NCBI GenBank assembly: GCA_017889625.1
Contig: JAGGAD010000016.1
Location: 1 to 64,000, forward strand
Direction: 5' to 3'
Source: Bacillota bacterium
GTDB taxonomy: Bacteria > Bacillota > Negativicutes > Sporomusales > CTSoil-080
Length of the DNA: 64,000 bases
Position numbers and translations under genes: made by a program
Shown here: piece after piece, positions 53,175-63,874 of the stretch
How the letters are laid out: each line of letters opens with the position of its first letter
Numbering within the stretch: position 1 is the first letter of the stretch
Notes under the pieces: model-generated
Seen by the model: the letters and a program-made list of their open reading frames with translations, nothing else
Told to the model about the DNA's origin: nothing
Database searches by the model: none

Positions 53175-54788
53175 TTAGGCCACTCCTTCCTCATTTACCG
53201 ATCCAGTTAACAATGGTTCCTCTTTCCAAGGTGGAACAATAAAATTCCACGTCGGCGACGCAAACCCCATACTAACATCGCGGGCAAAATTAACCGCCCC
53301 ATTAAACCCCGCATAGGGACCACTATAGTCATAAGAATGAATTTGTTTTGCCGGAATCCCCATTTTTTGTACGACATATTTGTCTTTTATTCCTGAAGCA
53401 AAAATATCAGGTTTTAATAGCTTGATGAATTCTTCCGTTTCATAGTGGTTAAGATCGTCAACCATAATTGTGCCTTCATTCATATCTACATGCATACCAG
53501 CATAATAACTAAGCGGGATATGCGTCTTTAGTTCAGCCATTTTTTCTGGCGACAACTTTAATTTAAACCGGTTAGGATCTTGCTCAACATGAAGTTCCGG
53601 AATATTTTTCGAATCAGCATCTGTTTTTATATCCGGAATTACTTGCCGTCCTTCATAGTCATCCCGATGAGCAAACTCATAACCTGCCAATACTGTATCA
53701 ATGCCTAGTTCAGCGAACAGACCTTGGTAATGGTGCCCACGCGAGCCACCTACAAAACAAAATGCTGTTTTACCTTCACAAATCTTTTTATATTGCTCCA
53801 TTAACGGTTCAATACGGGCTAGTTCCCGGGCAATCACGTCCTCGGTACGTTGAACAAGTTCCGGATCGCCAAAGTATTGTGCCATATTCCTTAGCGAATC
53901 AATCGTACCATTGACCCCAATAAAGTTGACTTTAAGCCACGGAGTTCCATATTTAATCTCCAGCATCTCAGCGATATAGTTAATTGATCGGTGACACTGT
54001 ACCAAATTAAGTTCAGCAACATGAGCATTTTTCAACTTTTCATACGATCCGTCGCCAGTCATTACCGATATAATCTCGTAACCAATGTCCTCAAGAACTC
54101 GCTCAATTTCCCAGCTATCACCACCGATATTATATTCGCCTAACATATTAATCGGATATTTGCCGGACGCTTTTTCTAAATCCCCAACCCCAATTACTTT
54201 ATCCATTAAACCATTATTAGCAATATGATGACCAGCTGACTGGCTAACTCCTTTATATCCTTCACAACTAAATGCCAATACTGGAATACCATGTCGTTCC
54301 TGTGCCGCCTTGGCCACAGCATTGATATCATCACCAATCAATCCCACCGGACAAGTCGCCGAAACCGTAATCGCCGTTGGGTGAAAGTTTTCCACAACTT
54401 CATCAATTACCTTAGCTAACTTTTTCTCGCCACCGAAAACAATATCACTTTCCTGCATATTCGTTGACACACAATAGTTAATGAAGTTCTGCGTAGGATC
54501 ATCGGACTTCGCTTTATTACGTCTTGCCCCCCAAGTGTAAAAGGCACAACCAATTGGACCATGAGTAATATGCACCATGTCTTTTAACGGACCAAGTACC
54601 ACACCCTTGCATCCGGCATAAGCACACCCGCGATTGGTAATAATCCCTGGCGCAGTCCGAGTATTAGCTTCAATCGTTTGCGCACCGCAAGACGAATCAT
54701 TAATTACAATATGTTTTTTTCGGTTTTTCTGCAGCTTAGAAGGATACTTTGCTAATATCTCCTCAAGTTGTTGTTCCGTAATCGCCAT
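53175..54788 (-). CDS. nifD: NifD, nitrogenase MoFe protein alpha subunit
   Basis: A 537-residue protein. P-cluster cysteines are in RGCAYAGCKGVVLGP, HGPIGCAFYTWGARRNK and SATCPVGLIGDD. The FeMo-cofactor Cys lies in LNLVQCHRSINYIAE (about 269) and the His in KQIHSYDYSGPYAGF. As in C. pasteurianum NifD (534 residues), an insertion of about 50 residues follows HRDDYEGRQVIPDIK. This places the enzyme in the anaerobe (group III like) class. GGAGG precedes the ATG. Confidence 0.97.
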   Translation of the reverse strand: MAITEQQLEEILAKYPSKLQKNRKKHIVINDSSCGAQTIEANTRTAPGIITNRGCAYAGCKGVVLGPLKDMVHITHGPIGCAFYTWGARRNKAKSDDPTQNFINYCVSTNMQESDIVFGGEKKLAKVIDEVVENFHPTAITVSATCPVGLIGDDINAVAKAAQERHGIPVLAFSCEGYKGVSQSAGHHIANNGLMDKVIGVGDLEKASGKYPINMLGEYNIGGDSWEIERVLEDIGYEIISVMTGDGSYEKLKNAHVAELNLVQCHRSINYIAEMLEIKYGTPWLKVNFIGVNGTIDSLRNMAQYFGDPELVQRTEDVIARELARIEPLMEQYKKICEGKTAFCFVGGSRGHHYQGLFAELGIDTVLAGYEFAHRDDYEGRQVIPDIKTDADSKNIPELHVEQDPNRFKLKLSPEKMAELKTHIPLSYYAGMHVDMNEGTIMVDDLNHYETEEFIKLLKPDIFASGIKDKYVVQKMGIPAKQIHSYDYSGPYAGFNGAVNFARDVSMGFASPTWNFIVPPWKEEPLLTGSVNEEGVA

Positions 54789-54806
54789 TTGGACTTACCT
54801 CCTTTA

Positions 54807-55223
54807 TTACAGTGCTTCCTCACCATACTCGCCCGTACGAACACGGACTGCATCATATATCGGCAAAACAAAGATTTTACCGTCACCTAGCCGATTTTCC
54901 GTTCGATTAGCCTGAATTAGTGCGTCTACAATTTTAGACACTTCGTCATCTTTAGCCACGATTTTAAATAATCGGCGAGGAAATAGTCTGCTACCATCCA
55001 GAAAACCAGTCACTAATTTTTCGGTTTCTTCTGGTTCGCTAATATCATCTATTGCCAAATCCATTAACTTAGCTTTACGTCCAGCAATAGCTTCCGGACT
55101 TTCCACCAACTTCCCCCGCCCCTGTACTTTTATCGCAGTAAAGCCGGCAACTCCAGCTGCTACTAATGCCTTTTTGGTCGCACTTGTTTTGTTCATCCGG
55201 ATAACCGCAATTATTTCTTTCAT
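54807..55223 (-). CDS. nifI2: NifI2, nitrogenase-regulating PII-like protein
   Basis: A 138-residue GlnB-family protein. MKEIIAVIRMNKTSATKKAL opens the fold and the T-loop is extended and distinct from GlnB. KIFVLPIYDAVRVRTGEYGE ends the chain. NifI2 with NifI1 binds the dinitrogenase and blocks NifH docking when nitrogen is plentiful; 2-oxoglutarate and ATP relieve it. It lies 18 bases before nifD, the usual place in archaea and anaerobic bacteria. Confidence 0.93.
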   Translation of the reverse strand: MKEIIAVIRMNKTSATKKALVAAGVAGFTAIKVQGRGKLVESPEAIAGRKAKLMDLAIDDISEPEETEKLVTGFLDGSRLFPRRLFKIVAKDDEVSKIVDALIQANRTENRLGDGKIFVLPIYDAVRVRTGEYGEEAL

Positions 55224-55236
55224 TAGTGCTCCCCCT

Positions 55237-55563
55237 TTATAAGCCTACAGCGCCACTAGAAATAGTGTAGGCCTCCTCTACCGGACTAACGAAAATCTTA
55301 CCATCACCATAGGCTCCTTTTACGCCGGTCTTAGCAGCTCTTAATACGACATCAATAACATCTTTCTTATCTTCGTCCCGTACTGCTAACATGATTAAAG
55401 CTTTGGGAATTTCGTCATAAACCACGCCACCAATTTTAATTCCCTTTTGCTTCCCACGCCCTACTACGTCAATCACCGTAGCAGCATGAAACCCAGCCTG
55501 AGAAAGTTCAAATAATACTTCATCCTTTTTCTCCGGCCGTACAACCGCTCTGATTAGCAACAT
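55237..55563 (-). CDS. nifI1: NifI1, nitrogenase-regulating PII-like protein
   Basis: A 108-residue GlnB-family protein: MLLIRAVVRPEKKDEVLFEL, then VIDVVGRGKQKGIKIGGVVY with the T-loop, and GDGKIFVSPVEEAYTI. It partners NifI2 in post-translational switch-off of nitrogenase. The ATG at 55563 has AAGGAG eight bases upstream; a GTG at 55572 is too close to that site. Located between nifH and nifI2. Confidence 0.93.
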   Translation of the reverse strand: MLLIRAVVRPEKKDEVLFELSQAGFHAATVIDVVGRGKQKGIKIGGVVYDEIPKALIMLAVRDEDKKDVIDVVLRAAKTGVKGAYGDGKIFVSPVEEAYTISSGAVGL

Positions 55564-55588
55564 CGTCTTCACTCCTTCTTAATTTTTA

Positions 55589-56880
<1,292 letters not shown>

Positions 56881-56881
56881 A

Positions 56882-56910
56882 TTGACATTATTTTGTTATG
56901 GCGTTAATAT
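56882..56910 (+). promoter_or_regulatory. Sigma-A promoter of the tetR-exporter operon
   Basis: TTGACA (56882-56887) and TAATAT (56905-56910) with a 17-base spacer. It faces away from the nif promoter. Confidence 0.85.
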
Positions 56911-56940
56911 TGAATCAAATGATTTAATCATTCGATTCAA
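56910..56940. promoter_or_regulatory. 31-base TetR-type operator
   Basis: Two 15-base arms (56910-56924 and 56926-56940) around one T, with a single mismatch, lie right after the -10 box and 16 bases before the tetR start. Each arm contains a smaller AATC/GATT symmetry, so two repressor dimers may bind. Autorepression by the adjacent TetR protein is the likely role. Confidence 0.8.
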
Positions 56941-56956
56941 TAGGAAGGTACTTACT

Positions 56957-57577
56957 ATGGAACTAGAAAAAGACGTATATTTGAAATTAATTACCGCTGC
57001 CACTCCATTATTTGCACAAAAAGGCCTAGGAGGTGTATCAATTCGTGAGCTAGCTCAAGCAGCCTCTGTCAACAGCGCCGCCATCTCCTACTACTTCAAT
57101 GGTAAAGAAGGCTTATATCAAGCAGTATTAGAAGAACAGTTCAGTCCCATCGCCGCTGCTTTAGAAAAAATAAAAGAGGCGAAAAAACTGCCCGCAATTG
57201 ATCAATTAGCCTTATACGCTAATCAAATTGCCAAAATTCATCACTACCGTCCGTTTTTTATCCGGTTTATATTTAATGAAATAACTAACTCTACCCCCTG
57301 CTATGATACCGTGGTAAAAAAATACATTTCTCAAATTTTTCAATTTATATCCCAGGCACTAGCAAAGGGTATTGCTTCTGGCGACTTTAAACCGGAGCTT
57401 AACATCAACCACGCTGCAATATCATTAGCCGGCATTTTGAATTTTTATTTTGTTGCTAATCCGTTAGCTAAAGCAGTAATATCCCCCGAAACATTGGCCT
57501 CCGACGAAGACTATACCACCCAAGCCTTTAGCATTTATCTTGAGGGAATACGGAAAAGAAAAGAGGAGACTTTATGA
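56957..57577 (+). CDS. TetR-family repressor of the exporter operon (CecR-like)
   Basis: A 206-residue regulator. The helix-turn-helix is GVSIRELAQAASVNSAAISY followed by YFNGKEGLYQAVLEE (about 28-62). The C-terminal ligand domain starts with FSPIAAALEKI and includes a run typical of the YbiH/CecR group. It starts at ATG 56957 behind AGGAAGG; a longer frame to 56882 would overlap the promoter. It overlaps the next gene as ATGA. In E. coli CecR controls ybhGFSR, a similar set. Confidence 0.9.
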   Translation: MELEKDVYLKLITAATPLFAQKGLGGVSIRELAQAASVNSAAISYYFNGKEGLYQAVLEEQFSPIAAALEKIKEAKKLPAIDQLALYANQIAKIHHYRPFFIRFIFNEITNSTPCYDTVVKKYISQIFQFISQALAKGIASGDFKPELNINHAAISLAGILNFYFVANPLAKAVISPETLASDEDYTTQAFSIYLEGIRKRKEETL

Positions 57578-58545
57578 ACAAAAGAATTATCTTGGCCCTC
57601 CTCGTATTAGTTCTAGTGGCTGGCGGCACAATCTATAAGCTGTACTTTAACCAAACAACTGGCATTACTGCCACCGGAACCGTAGAAATCACCCATACTG
57701 ACATTATGCCTAAAGTAAGTGGCTATCTTACTACCCTAACGGTTAAAACTGGCGATAGTGTTACCACCGGACAGGTAATTGCCAAAATCGACCGGCCCGA
57801 TCTTACCGCCCAATTATTAAGAGACCAAGCGGCGTTAGACAAAGCCAAAGTCCAGCTAGCCGAACTGGAAAAAGGCTCTCGCAGCCAGGAAATCACCGAA
57901 GCAGACGCCAATCTTGCCTCAGCCCAGTCTGTTTTTGAAAAAGCCAAATCTGACTTGGCTCGTTATCAAGCTTTATATGACAGCGGTGCTATAGCAGCCC
58001 AGCAACTAGACGCATCCCGCTCGAGTTACCAAGTGGCAGCTAGCGCCCTCTTAGCTGCTCAGTCGAAAAAAAGCCTAGTCAATGAAGGCAGCCGAATTGA
58101 AGATATCCAAGCCGGACGACATGAAGTGGATCGCTTGCAGGCTATCGTCAACGCCAGCCAAACCCAAATAGCCGACACCGTTATCATCAATCCGCTTAAC
58201 GGCGTTGTCCTCAGCAAAAACTATGAACTTGGCGAATATGTTGCTCCCGGCTCAGCCATCGTAACTATCGGTGACATGAGCGACTGCTGGGTAAAAGTTT
58301 ATATTGCTTCTACTCAGCTAGGTCTTATCAGTATCGGCCAGTCAGTTGCCGTCAAATTTGATTCCTTTCCTGACAAAATTTTTACCGGAACAATAACAGA
58401 AATCAGCGACAAAGCTGAATATACACCCCGTCAAAGCATAACCGAACGCGAGCGGACAAACTTGGTATTTGCGGTAAAAGTAAAATTGCCTAATGACGAC
58501 GGTGTACTCAAACCAGGCATGCCCGCCGATGTGGTTATCAAATGA
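57574..58545 (+). CDS. HlyD/YbhG-type membrane fusion protein
   Basis: A 323-residue periplasmic adaptor. An N-terminal anchor (IILALLVLVLVAGGTIYKLY) precedes a biotinyl-lipoyl half (GTVEITHTDIMPKVSGYLTT), a long alpha hairpin rich in Ala, Gln and Ser (about 85-195), the second lipoyl half (NPLNGVVLSKNYELGEYVAP) and a beta-barrel domain. It would link the ABC pump to an outer-membrane channel, which is not encoded here. ATG overlaps the tetR stop. Confidence 0.92.
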   Translation: MNKRIILALLVLVLVAGGTIYKLYFNQTTGITATGTVEITHTDIMPKVSGYLTTLTVKTGDSVTTGQVIAKIDRPDLTAQLLRDQAALDKAKVQLAELEKGSRSQEITEADANLASAQSVFEKAKSDLARYQALYDSGAIAAQQLDASRSSYQVAASALLAAQSKKSLVNEGSRIEDIQAGRHEVDRLQAIVNASQTQIADTVIINPLNGVVLSKNYELGEYVAPGSAIVTIGDMSDCWVKVYIASTQLGLISIGQSVAVKFDSFPDKIFTGTITEISDKAEYTPRQSITERERTNLVFAVKVKLPNDDGVLKPGMPADVVIK

Positions 58546-59441
58546 TTACAATGGATAACGTTACTAAAACGTTTGACCACACAATCGCCGTAAACGGAGT
58601 ATCACTGAACATAAAAGCTGGTGAAATTTTCGGTCTGGTAGGCCCGGATGGAGCAGGCAAAACCACGATTATCCGGATGCTGACCGGCATCCTTACCCCA
58701 ACATCGGGAGAGCTATCGGTCTTAGGCGCAACTAATCCCGAAAAAGTCAAACATCGCTTAGGCTATGTCCCGCAAAGATTCAGCCTCTATGGCGATTTAA
58801 CAGTCATGGAAAACATTCGCTTTATCGGGTCGCTGTATGGAGAAACAACGAAAAAAATTAATATGTTAGCTACTCAAATACTAGACTTTTCTAAGCTTTT
58901 GCCGTTTAAAGACCGCTACGCCGCCAACCTTTCCGGCGGCATGAAACAAAAGCTGGCTTTAGCCGCCGGGCTGATGCATAGACCAACGTTGTTCTTTCTC
59001 GATGAACCGACTACCGGCGTAGATCCAGTATCCAGGCGGGAATTTTGGCAAATGTTGTACCAGTTAAATAAAGATGGCACTACGATTGTGGTTTCTACTC
59101 CCTACATGGATGAAGCCGATCTTTGTACCAAAATCGCCTTTATGCATAATGGGCGCCTTGTATCCTGCGCCCCCCCCGAAGAATTACGCCAATCGTATCC
59201 ATATAAAGTGTTTGAGCTCTGTACACCTGACCGCAATATCAAAACGAGACTTGGCGCTTCAGTAATCCTTGACATAAATTCTTTTGGCGAAAAGTATCAC
59301 CTTATTACAGCTAATATTCCCAACGCCATCACTGAGGTCACTGACGCCATCACTACTGCCACTATCCCAATTACTGCCTTGAACGAAATATCACCCACGC
59401 TAGAAGACGTCTTTGTAGCTTTAGCCAGCGAGGTGAACTAG
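58542..59441 (+). CDS. ABC exporter ATPase, first of two (YbhF N-half-like)
   Basis: A 299-residue ABC ATPase: Walker A GLVGPDGAGKTTIIRM (about 31-46), signature NLSGGMKQKLALAAGLMH (about 127-144), Walker B LFFLDEPTTGVDPVSRR (about 148-164). A short C-terminal extension is typical of drug exporters. Start overlaps the adaptor stop. Its sequence is close in layout to the next gene, so the two probably make one heterodimeric motor. Confidence 0.93.
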   Translation: MITMDNVTKTFDHTIAVNGVSLNIKAGEIFGLVGPDGAGKTTIIRMLTGILTPTSGELSVLGATNPEKVKHRLGYVPQRFSLYGDLTVMENIRFIGSLYGETTKKINMLATQILDFSKLLPFKDRYAANLSGGMKQKLALAAGLMHRPTLFFLDEPTTGVDPVSRREFWQMLYQLNKDGTTIVVSTPYMDEADLCTKIAFMHNGRLVSCAPPEELRQSYPYKVFELCTPDRNIKTRLGASVILDINSFGEKYHLITANIPNAITEVTDAITTATIPITALNEISPTLEDVFVALASEVN

Positions 59442-59442
59442 T

Positions 59443-60348
59443 ATGTATGCGGTAGAAGTAACAAATCTAAGTCGTCGCTTTGGCGAATTTACCGCAGTTG
59501 ATAATATTAGTTTAAAGGTAAAAACCGGTTCAATATATGGCTTTCTTGGTCCTAACGGCTCGGGTAAATCCACTACTATCCGCATGTTATGCGGCTTACT
59601 GACCCCCACTGCCGGCAGCGGAACCATCCTGGGCCTGGATATCGCGAAAAATACTGAGGCTATCAAACACAAAATTGGCTATATGTCACAAAAATTCAGT
59701 TTATATGATGACTTAACTGTTATAGAAAATCTTAATTTTTACGCCGGAATGTATAGCCTGCCCCGCGTAAACGGTAAACAACGTATTCAAGAAATGCTCG
59801 CCCTCGCCGGACTGGAAAATCGCCAACACCAGCTTGCCGCTAATTTATCCGGGGGCTTTAAACAACGCCTGGCCTTAGGCTGCGCCATACTGCATAACCC
59901 GCCGATTTTGTTCCTCGATGAGCCTACCGGCGGCGTCGATCCTAAATCACGCCGGATGTTTTGGGACATTATTTATAACCTATCACAGCAAGGTACCACT
60001 ATTATGGTAACCACACATTTTATGGACGAAGCCGAGCATTGTGACGAAATCGGTTTTATTTATAACGGTAAACTTATTGCCACCGGGCCGCCCTCACAGC
60101 TAAAAACCGCTCTTCCCGGTACGCTCCTCGAAATCCCTAACTCTAAGCCCATGGAACTATTAACAACTATTCAAACTAAGCAACTCCCCCATCTCGATCT
60201 TTACCCCTTCGGGGCCATGCTCCATGTTCTTGTAACACCTGATAATATCCAAGCCTACACCGCACTTAGGGCTAAGATAATCGCCCCTTCACTAGAGGAT
60301 GTGTTCGTATACCTGGTTAAAACCCACCGGGAGGAGGACCTAGCATGA
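59443..60348 (+). CDS. ABC exporter ATPase, second of two (YbhF C-half-like)
   Basis: A 301-residue ABC ATPase: Walker A GFLGPNGSGKSTTIRM (about 32-47), signature NLSGGFKQRLALGCAILHNP, Walker B LFLDEPTGGVDPKSRR. In E. coli YbhF both cassettes lie in one chain; here they are two genes one base apart. It ends with an ATGA overlap to the permease gene, indicating tight coupling. Confidence 0.93.
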   Translation: MYAVEVTNLSRRFGEFTAVDNISLKVKTGSIYGFLGPNGSGKSTTIRMLCGLLTPTAGSGTILGLDIAKNTEAIKHKIGYMSQKFSLYDDLTVIENLNFYAGMYSLPRVNGKQRIQEMLALAGLENRQHQLAANLSGGFKQRLALGCAILHNPPILFLDEPTGGVDPKSRRMFWDIIYNLSQQGTTIMVTTHFMDEAEHCDEIGFIYNGKLIATGPPSQLKTALPGTLLEIPNSKPMELLTTIQTKQLPHLDLYPFGAMLHVLVTPDNIQAYTALRAKIIAPSLEDVFVYLVKTHREEDLA

Positions 60349-61469
60349 ACCGTCTTAAAGCCTTGTTAATTAAAGAATTTATTCAAATGCGCCGTGATCG
60401 GCTTACCTTCGTTATGATGATTGTTTTCCCGATACTTCAGTTGCTGGTTTTCGGGTTTGCCATAAATACCGACGTAAAGCATCTACCCACCATCGTCTTT
60501 GATCAAGCCCTCAGTCAAGACAGCCGCGACTTCCAAGCTTCACTTGCAGCCAGCGGCTACTTTGACTTTATTTATACCGGAAATAACTACCAGCAAGTCA
60601 CCGATAATCTTCAGTCCGGCCGCGCCAAGGTTGGCATAATTATCCCCCCCGACTTTTCAGAGAATATTAAGCATGGACACAGTTCAACCGTCCAAGTCAT
60701 TGTCGATGCCTCTGATTCCATGACGGCCTCATCTGCCATTAGCGCCGCCCAAATGGTCGGTCAACTAAAATCACAAGAAGTTCTGCTTAACCGGTTACGC
60801 GGCTATTCTGGCAAAAGCTTTGACATGCCCTATGATGTTCGTATTCGTCCCTGGTATAATCCTGATTTTGTCTCGGCATTTTACATGGTTCCCGGTATTT
60901 TAGGCATTATTTTGACTATGACAATGGTCATGATTACCTCGATGGCCATTGTCCGCGAGCAAGAACACGGCACCCTGGAACAGCTTATTGTTACCCCGCT
61001 TAAAACGCATGAATTAATTTTAGGCAAAATTATTCCCTATGTTTTTGTCGGTTACGCCCAGGCAACCGTCGCGCTGCTCGTAGGAATACTGGTCTTTGAC
61101 CTGCCTATCAAAGGCAGTCTGGGCCTATTGTACGGACTTACCTCACTATTTATTATTGCCTCCTTATCGCTTGGAGTTCTCATCTCAACGCTATCCAAAA
61201 CCCAAATGCAGGCTATGCAAATGTCCTTTTTCATCTTCCTGCCCAGCATCCTCCTCAGTGGGTTTATGTTCCCCCGCGAAGCTATGCCCCTGGTATTCAA
61301 CTGGCTTGGCAATCTACTGCCGCTGACCTTCTACCTGCAAATTCTTCGCGGTATAATTCTTAAAGGAGTCGGGCTAAGTGTTCTTTGGACACAGGTCCTG
61401 GCCCTGATTGTCTTTATTTCCGTTGTGCTCACTATCAGTATTATAAAATTTCAAAAGAAGATTGCCTAA
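60345..61469 (+). CDS. ABC-2 type permease (YbhS/YbhR-like)
   Basis: A 374-residue membrane protein. A first membrane segment (LTFVMMIVFPILQLLVFGFA) is followed by a periplasmic domain of about 130 residues. Five further segments include FYMVPGILGIILTMTMVMIT, the REQEHGTLEQLIVTP loop and LPSILLSGFMFPREAMP. It forms the channel of the exporter. E. coli uses two different permeases; only one is encoded here before the terminator, so a homodimer is likely. Confidence 0.92.
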   Translation: MNRLKALLIKEFIQMRRDRLTFVMMIVFPILQLLVFGFAINTDVKHLPTIVFDQALSQDSRDFQASLAASGYFDFIYTGNNYQQVTDNLQSGRAKVGIIIPPDFSENIKHGHSSTVQVIVDASDSMTASSAISAAQMVGQLKSQEVLLNRLRGYSGKSFDMPYDVRIRPWYNPDFVSAFYMVPGILGIILTMTMVMITSMAIVREQEHGTLEQLIVTPLKTHELILGKIIPYVFVGYAQATVALLVGILVFDLPIKGSLGLLYGLTSLFIIASLSLGVLISTLSKTQMQAMQMSFFIFLPSILLSGFMFPREAMPLVFNWLGNLLPLTFYLQILRGIILKGVGLSVLWTQVLALIVFISVVLTISIIKFQKKIA

Positions 61470-61475
61470 AGAATA

Positions 61476-61522
61476 AAAAAATAGAGAGTTGAAAGGCTTA
61501 AGCTTTTCAACTCTCTATTTTT
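61476..61522. terminator. Bidirectional terminator after the exporter operon
   Basis: Long arms (AATAGAGAGTTGAAA and its inverted copy) with A and T runs outside serve both the exporter operon and the minus-strand receptor gene. Confidence 0.9.
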
Positions 61523-61549
61523 ATTGCTGGTAATGCTTACGCATCACCA

Positions 61550-62365
61550 CTACATTTTTTCAGCAAGTTTTTCAATTTCATTAGCCGTAGAGGCCATTGA
61601 ACTCATGTTGGCAGCAATTTCCTCAGTGACCGCAGCCTGTCGTTCACCTAGGGCTGAAGTATTATTAATACCACTGACAACCTTGGTAATTTCAGTCTGA
61701 ATGTCCTGAAGAATTTTTTTAATTTCATTGACCGAGTCGGCACTGTTAACCGCCATTTTTCTAATTTCTTCGGCCACTACTGCAAAGCCCCGGCCTTGTT
61801 CACCCGCACGGGCAGCTTCAATCGCGGCATTGAGTCCCAACAAATTAGAATTAGCGGCAACTTCACTAACAAACTTCAAAATACCGTCAGTCTTTTTAAT
61901 ATGATCTAGCACGGCTTCGCTGCCACCTTTTACCATACTTAGCTCCTCAGCCAACTGCCCGGCCGTATTGCCAAGGTCATATACGGTAGTGCTTATTTCT
62001 TCACTGGTAGCCGCCAGCGTAGTAGCAACAGAATGAAGTGCATCTTGCGCTTCTAAGCTAATTCCCGAGGCACACGCCCCTACCAACTTTCCTTGCTCAT
62101 CAAAAATTGGACACACCAATAGTTTAACCGGGACCCCAAAATGATCTTTAGGAATAATCCCCTTAACCATTTCTTGCTTGGCCAAACATTCCGCGAGCAA
62201 GCCTTTGGGCGGCGTCCCAATGATCCCTTTAGGCGGTTCCTTAAACGCGATAGCCGGTAGCACATGAACAATTTTTTCGGTATCACTGATTATAATTTCG
62301 CAATCAAAAATGCTAGTTTTTTGCATAACTTCAACTGCCGCAATCACCGCTTCTAACTTTGTCAT
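61550..62365 (-). CDS. Soluble methyl-accepting chemotaxis-type receptor
   Basis: A 271-residue protein without membrane segments. Residues 1-110 form a sensor domain with [20 protein letters not shown] and [20 protein letters not shown], a PAS/Cache-like pattern seen in many Sporomusa-type genomes. The rest is a short MCP signalling domain with the hairpin tip [20 protein letters not shown] followed by [14 protein letters not shown]. It ends soon after the second helix, so methylation helices are short. The ligand is unknown. No che genes are nearby. Confidence 0.88.
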   Translation of the reverse strand: MTKLEAVIAAVEVMQKTSIFDCEIIISDTEKIVHVLPAIAFKEPPKGIIGTPPKGLLAECLAKQEMVKGIIPKDHFGVPVKLLVCPIFDEQGKLVGACASGISLEAQDALHSVATTLAATSEEISTTVYDLGNTAGQLAEELSMVKGGSEAVLDHIKKTDGILKFVSEVAANSNLLGLNAAIEAARAGEQGRGFAVVAEEIRKMAVNSADSVNEIKKILQDIQTEITKVVSGINNTSALGERQAAVTEEIAANMSSMASTANEIEKLAEKM

Positions 62366-62420
62366 AAGGAATCCCCCTTTTTATTATCATAAATATAACG
62401 TAACTTGACTAAAGGTAAAA

Positions 62421-62450
62421 ACCGTCAAAAGGGATTACCCTTCTGACGGT
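62421..62450 (-). terminator. Terminator after the SLH porin gene
   Basis: ACCGTCAGAAGGG and CCCTTTTGACGGT pair on the minus strand around four bases, followed by TTTTTACC, about 30 bases after the stop. Confidence 0.88.
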
Positions 62451-62478
62451 CTCCTATTTTGTAAATATTGTATTATTT

Positions 62479-63780
62479 TTAGAAGAAATAGTCAACCTCA
62501 GCTTTTACGGTACGCAGTTTGCCAGTAGTACCATCGGTAGCACTAAGCGAGCTGGCCCATACTTGAAAATCAATGTTTTTGTCTAACACATATTGCAAAT
62601 TTACTTGCGGACCTCTAAAACCACAGTCAAGCGTATCAACCCACCAGTCATTAATTGGGCCGACCGAAGCATAGGCTTCGCAATCAATATAGCGAGCTGA
62701 CAAGCGATAAGAACCAGGAACATTAAAATCCGCCCGTTTGTAATTAAGGCCAGCAAAATATTCTCTATTTTGGGTATCAAAATTAGACTGAGCGTAAGTA
62801 GCCCACAATTGCAAATCTTTAGTCAACATCTTGTCAACACCAGCTTCTGCAATCTTCGTCGTAACATTTGTATCACCATTAGTAATGTCATGATAAGCTG
62901 CTTTAAAATTAGCGGTTTTAGAAAGCGGTAAATTTATTTCCACCGCACCATAACGATTGTTAGCATCACTAGAAATAATGTTAGAATTAAGCGGTGCTGC
63001 AGTACCATTCTCTCCAATATATCCATAGGTAAGCTTAGTAACAAGCTTATTGCCAAATGCGGCTTGAACGCCGTTCACCGCACGATCAGACATATTCAGT
63101 ACTGCTCCATAAGCCGGATTATAGTCCCATTTACCAACAGTAACGGTAGTTTCACCGACTTTGCCAACAGCAAACATTTGATCCATATGCTGATTACCAA
63201 CCACGAGACCTTGGACTGCACCACCAGCAGTACCACCAGGAGCCCCACCATAAGATCCTTGTCGCATATTTCGAACCGCTTCATCTTCAAGAACAACTTT
63301 CCATGCATCATTTACTTTATAAGTAAAAAATAGATCTACTCCAATCTGGGGAAGATTACCACTCTTTGAAAAATCGCCGCTATTATTCCATGCCTGATCA
63401 GAGACATGTAATACACCGAATAAGTGGGCTTGTTCGCTTTTCTTTTCCAGGGCATCTACCCGAACCCCAAGGTTGTTTAATTCTGCGGCAAATTCAGTAG
63501 CCAATTTATTAATTAGTGCTCGGTCCTCAGCGGTAGCTTTCTGGGTATTCCATACCGCCCGAGCTACCAATTGAGCCATTTCATACCGGGTAATGTTCTT
63601 GTCGCCCCGGAAGGTATTTTCGTTGGTGTCAATGATCCCGTCTTTAGCCAGTTTGCTGACAGCGCTATACGCCCAGTGCTTTGCCGGAACATCGCCAAAC
63701 GGATTAGCGGCAGCAAACGCGGTGCTGGCGATACTTACAAGGAAAACCAGCATCAATGTAATAACTAATTGCTTTTTCAT
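62479..63780 (-). CDS. SLH-domain outer-membrane porin (OmpM/Mep45-like)
   Basis: A 433-residue protein: signal peptide (KKQLVITLMLVFLVSIASTA, cleavage near AFAAA), an SLH domain (NPFGDVPAKHWAYSAVSKLA then ITRYEMAQLVARAVW), a coiled linker and a beta-barrel of alternating strands ending in VDYFF. The terminal Phe is the usual signal for outer-membrane insertion. In Negativicutes such proteins tether the outer membrane to polyamine-bearing peptidoglycan through the SLH domain. The ATG at 63780 is the third of three Met codons, eight bases after AAGGAG. Confidence 0.95.
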   Translation of the reverse strand: MKKQLVITLMLVFLVSIASTAFAAANPFGDVPAKHWAYSAVSKLAKDGIIDTNENTFRGDKNITRYEMAQLVARAVWNTQKATAEDRALINKLATEFAAELNNLGVRVDALEKKSEQAHLFGVLHVSDQAWNNSGDFSKSGNLPQIGVDLFFTYKVNDAWKVVLEDEAVRNMRQGSYGGAPGGTAGGAVQGLVVGNQHMDQMFAVGKVGETTVTVGKWDYNPAYGAVLNMSDRAVNGVQAAFGNKLVTKLTYGYIGENGTAAPLNSNIISSDANNRYGAVEINLPLSKTANFKAAYHDITNGDTNVTTKIAEAGVDKMLTKDLQLWATYAQSNFDTQNREYFAGLNYKRADFNVPGSYRLSARYIDCEAYASVGPINDWWVDTLDCGFRGPQVNLQYVLDKNIDFQVWASSLSATDGTTGKLRTVKAEVDYFF

Positions 63781-63817
63781 CATCATTGCTCCTTATCTTT
63801 CTGCTTTTTATTTACCA

Positions 63818-63854
63818 GGCTGAACAAGTAACATTAACTGTTACTTGTTCAGCC
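63818..63854. terminator. Perfect 16-base hairpin before the porin gene
   Basis: Arms 63818-63833 and 63839-63854 are exact inverted copies. It lies between the membrane-protein gene at the right edge and the porin and may end the former or partly attenuate the latter; T runs are poor. Confidence 0.6.
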
Positions 63855-63874
63855 ATAGTTAACTTTTTATCCAA

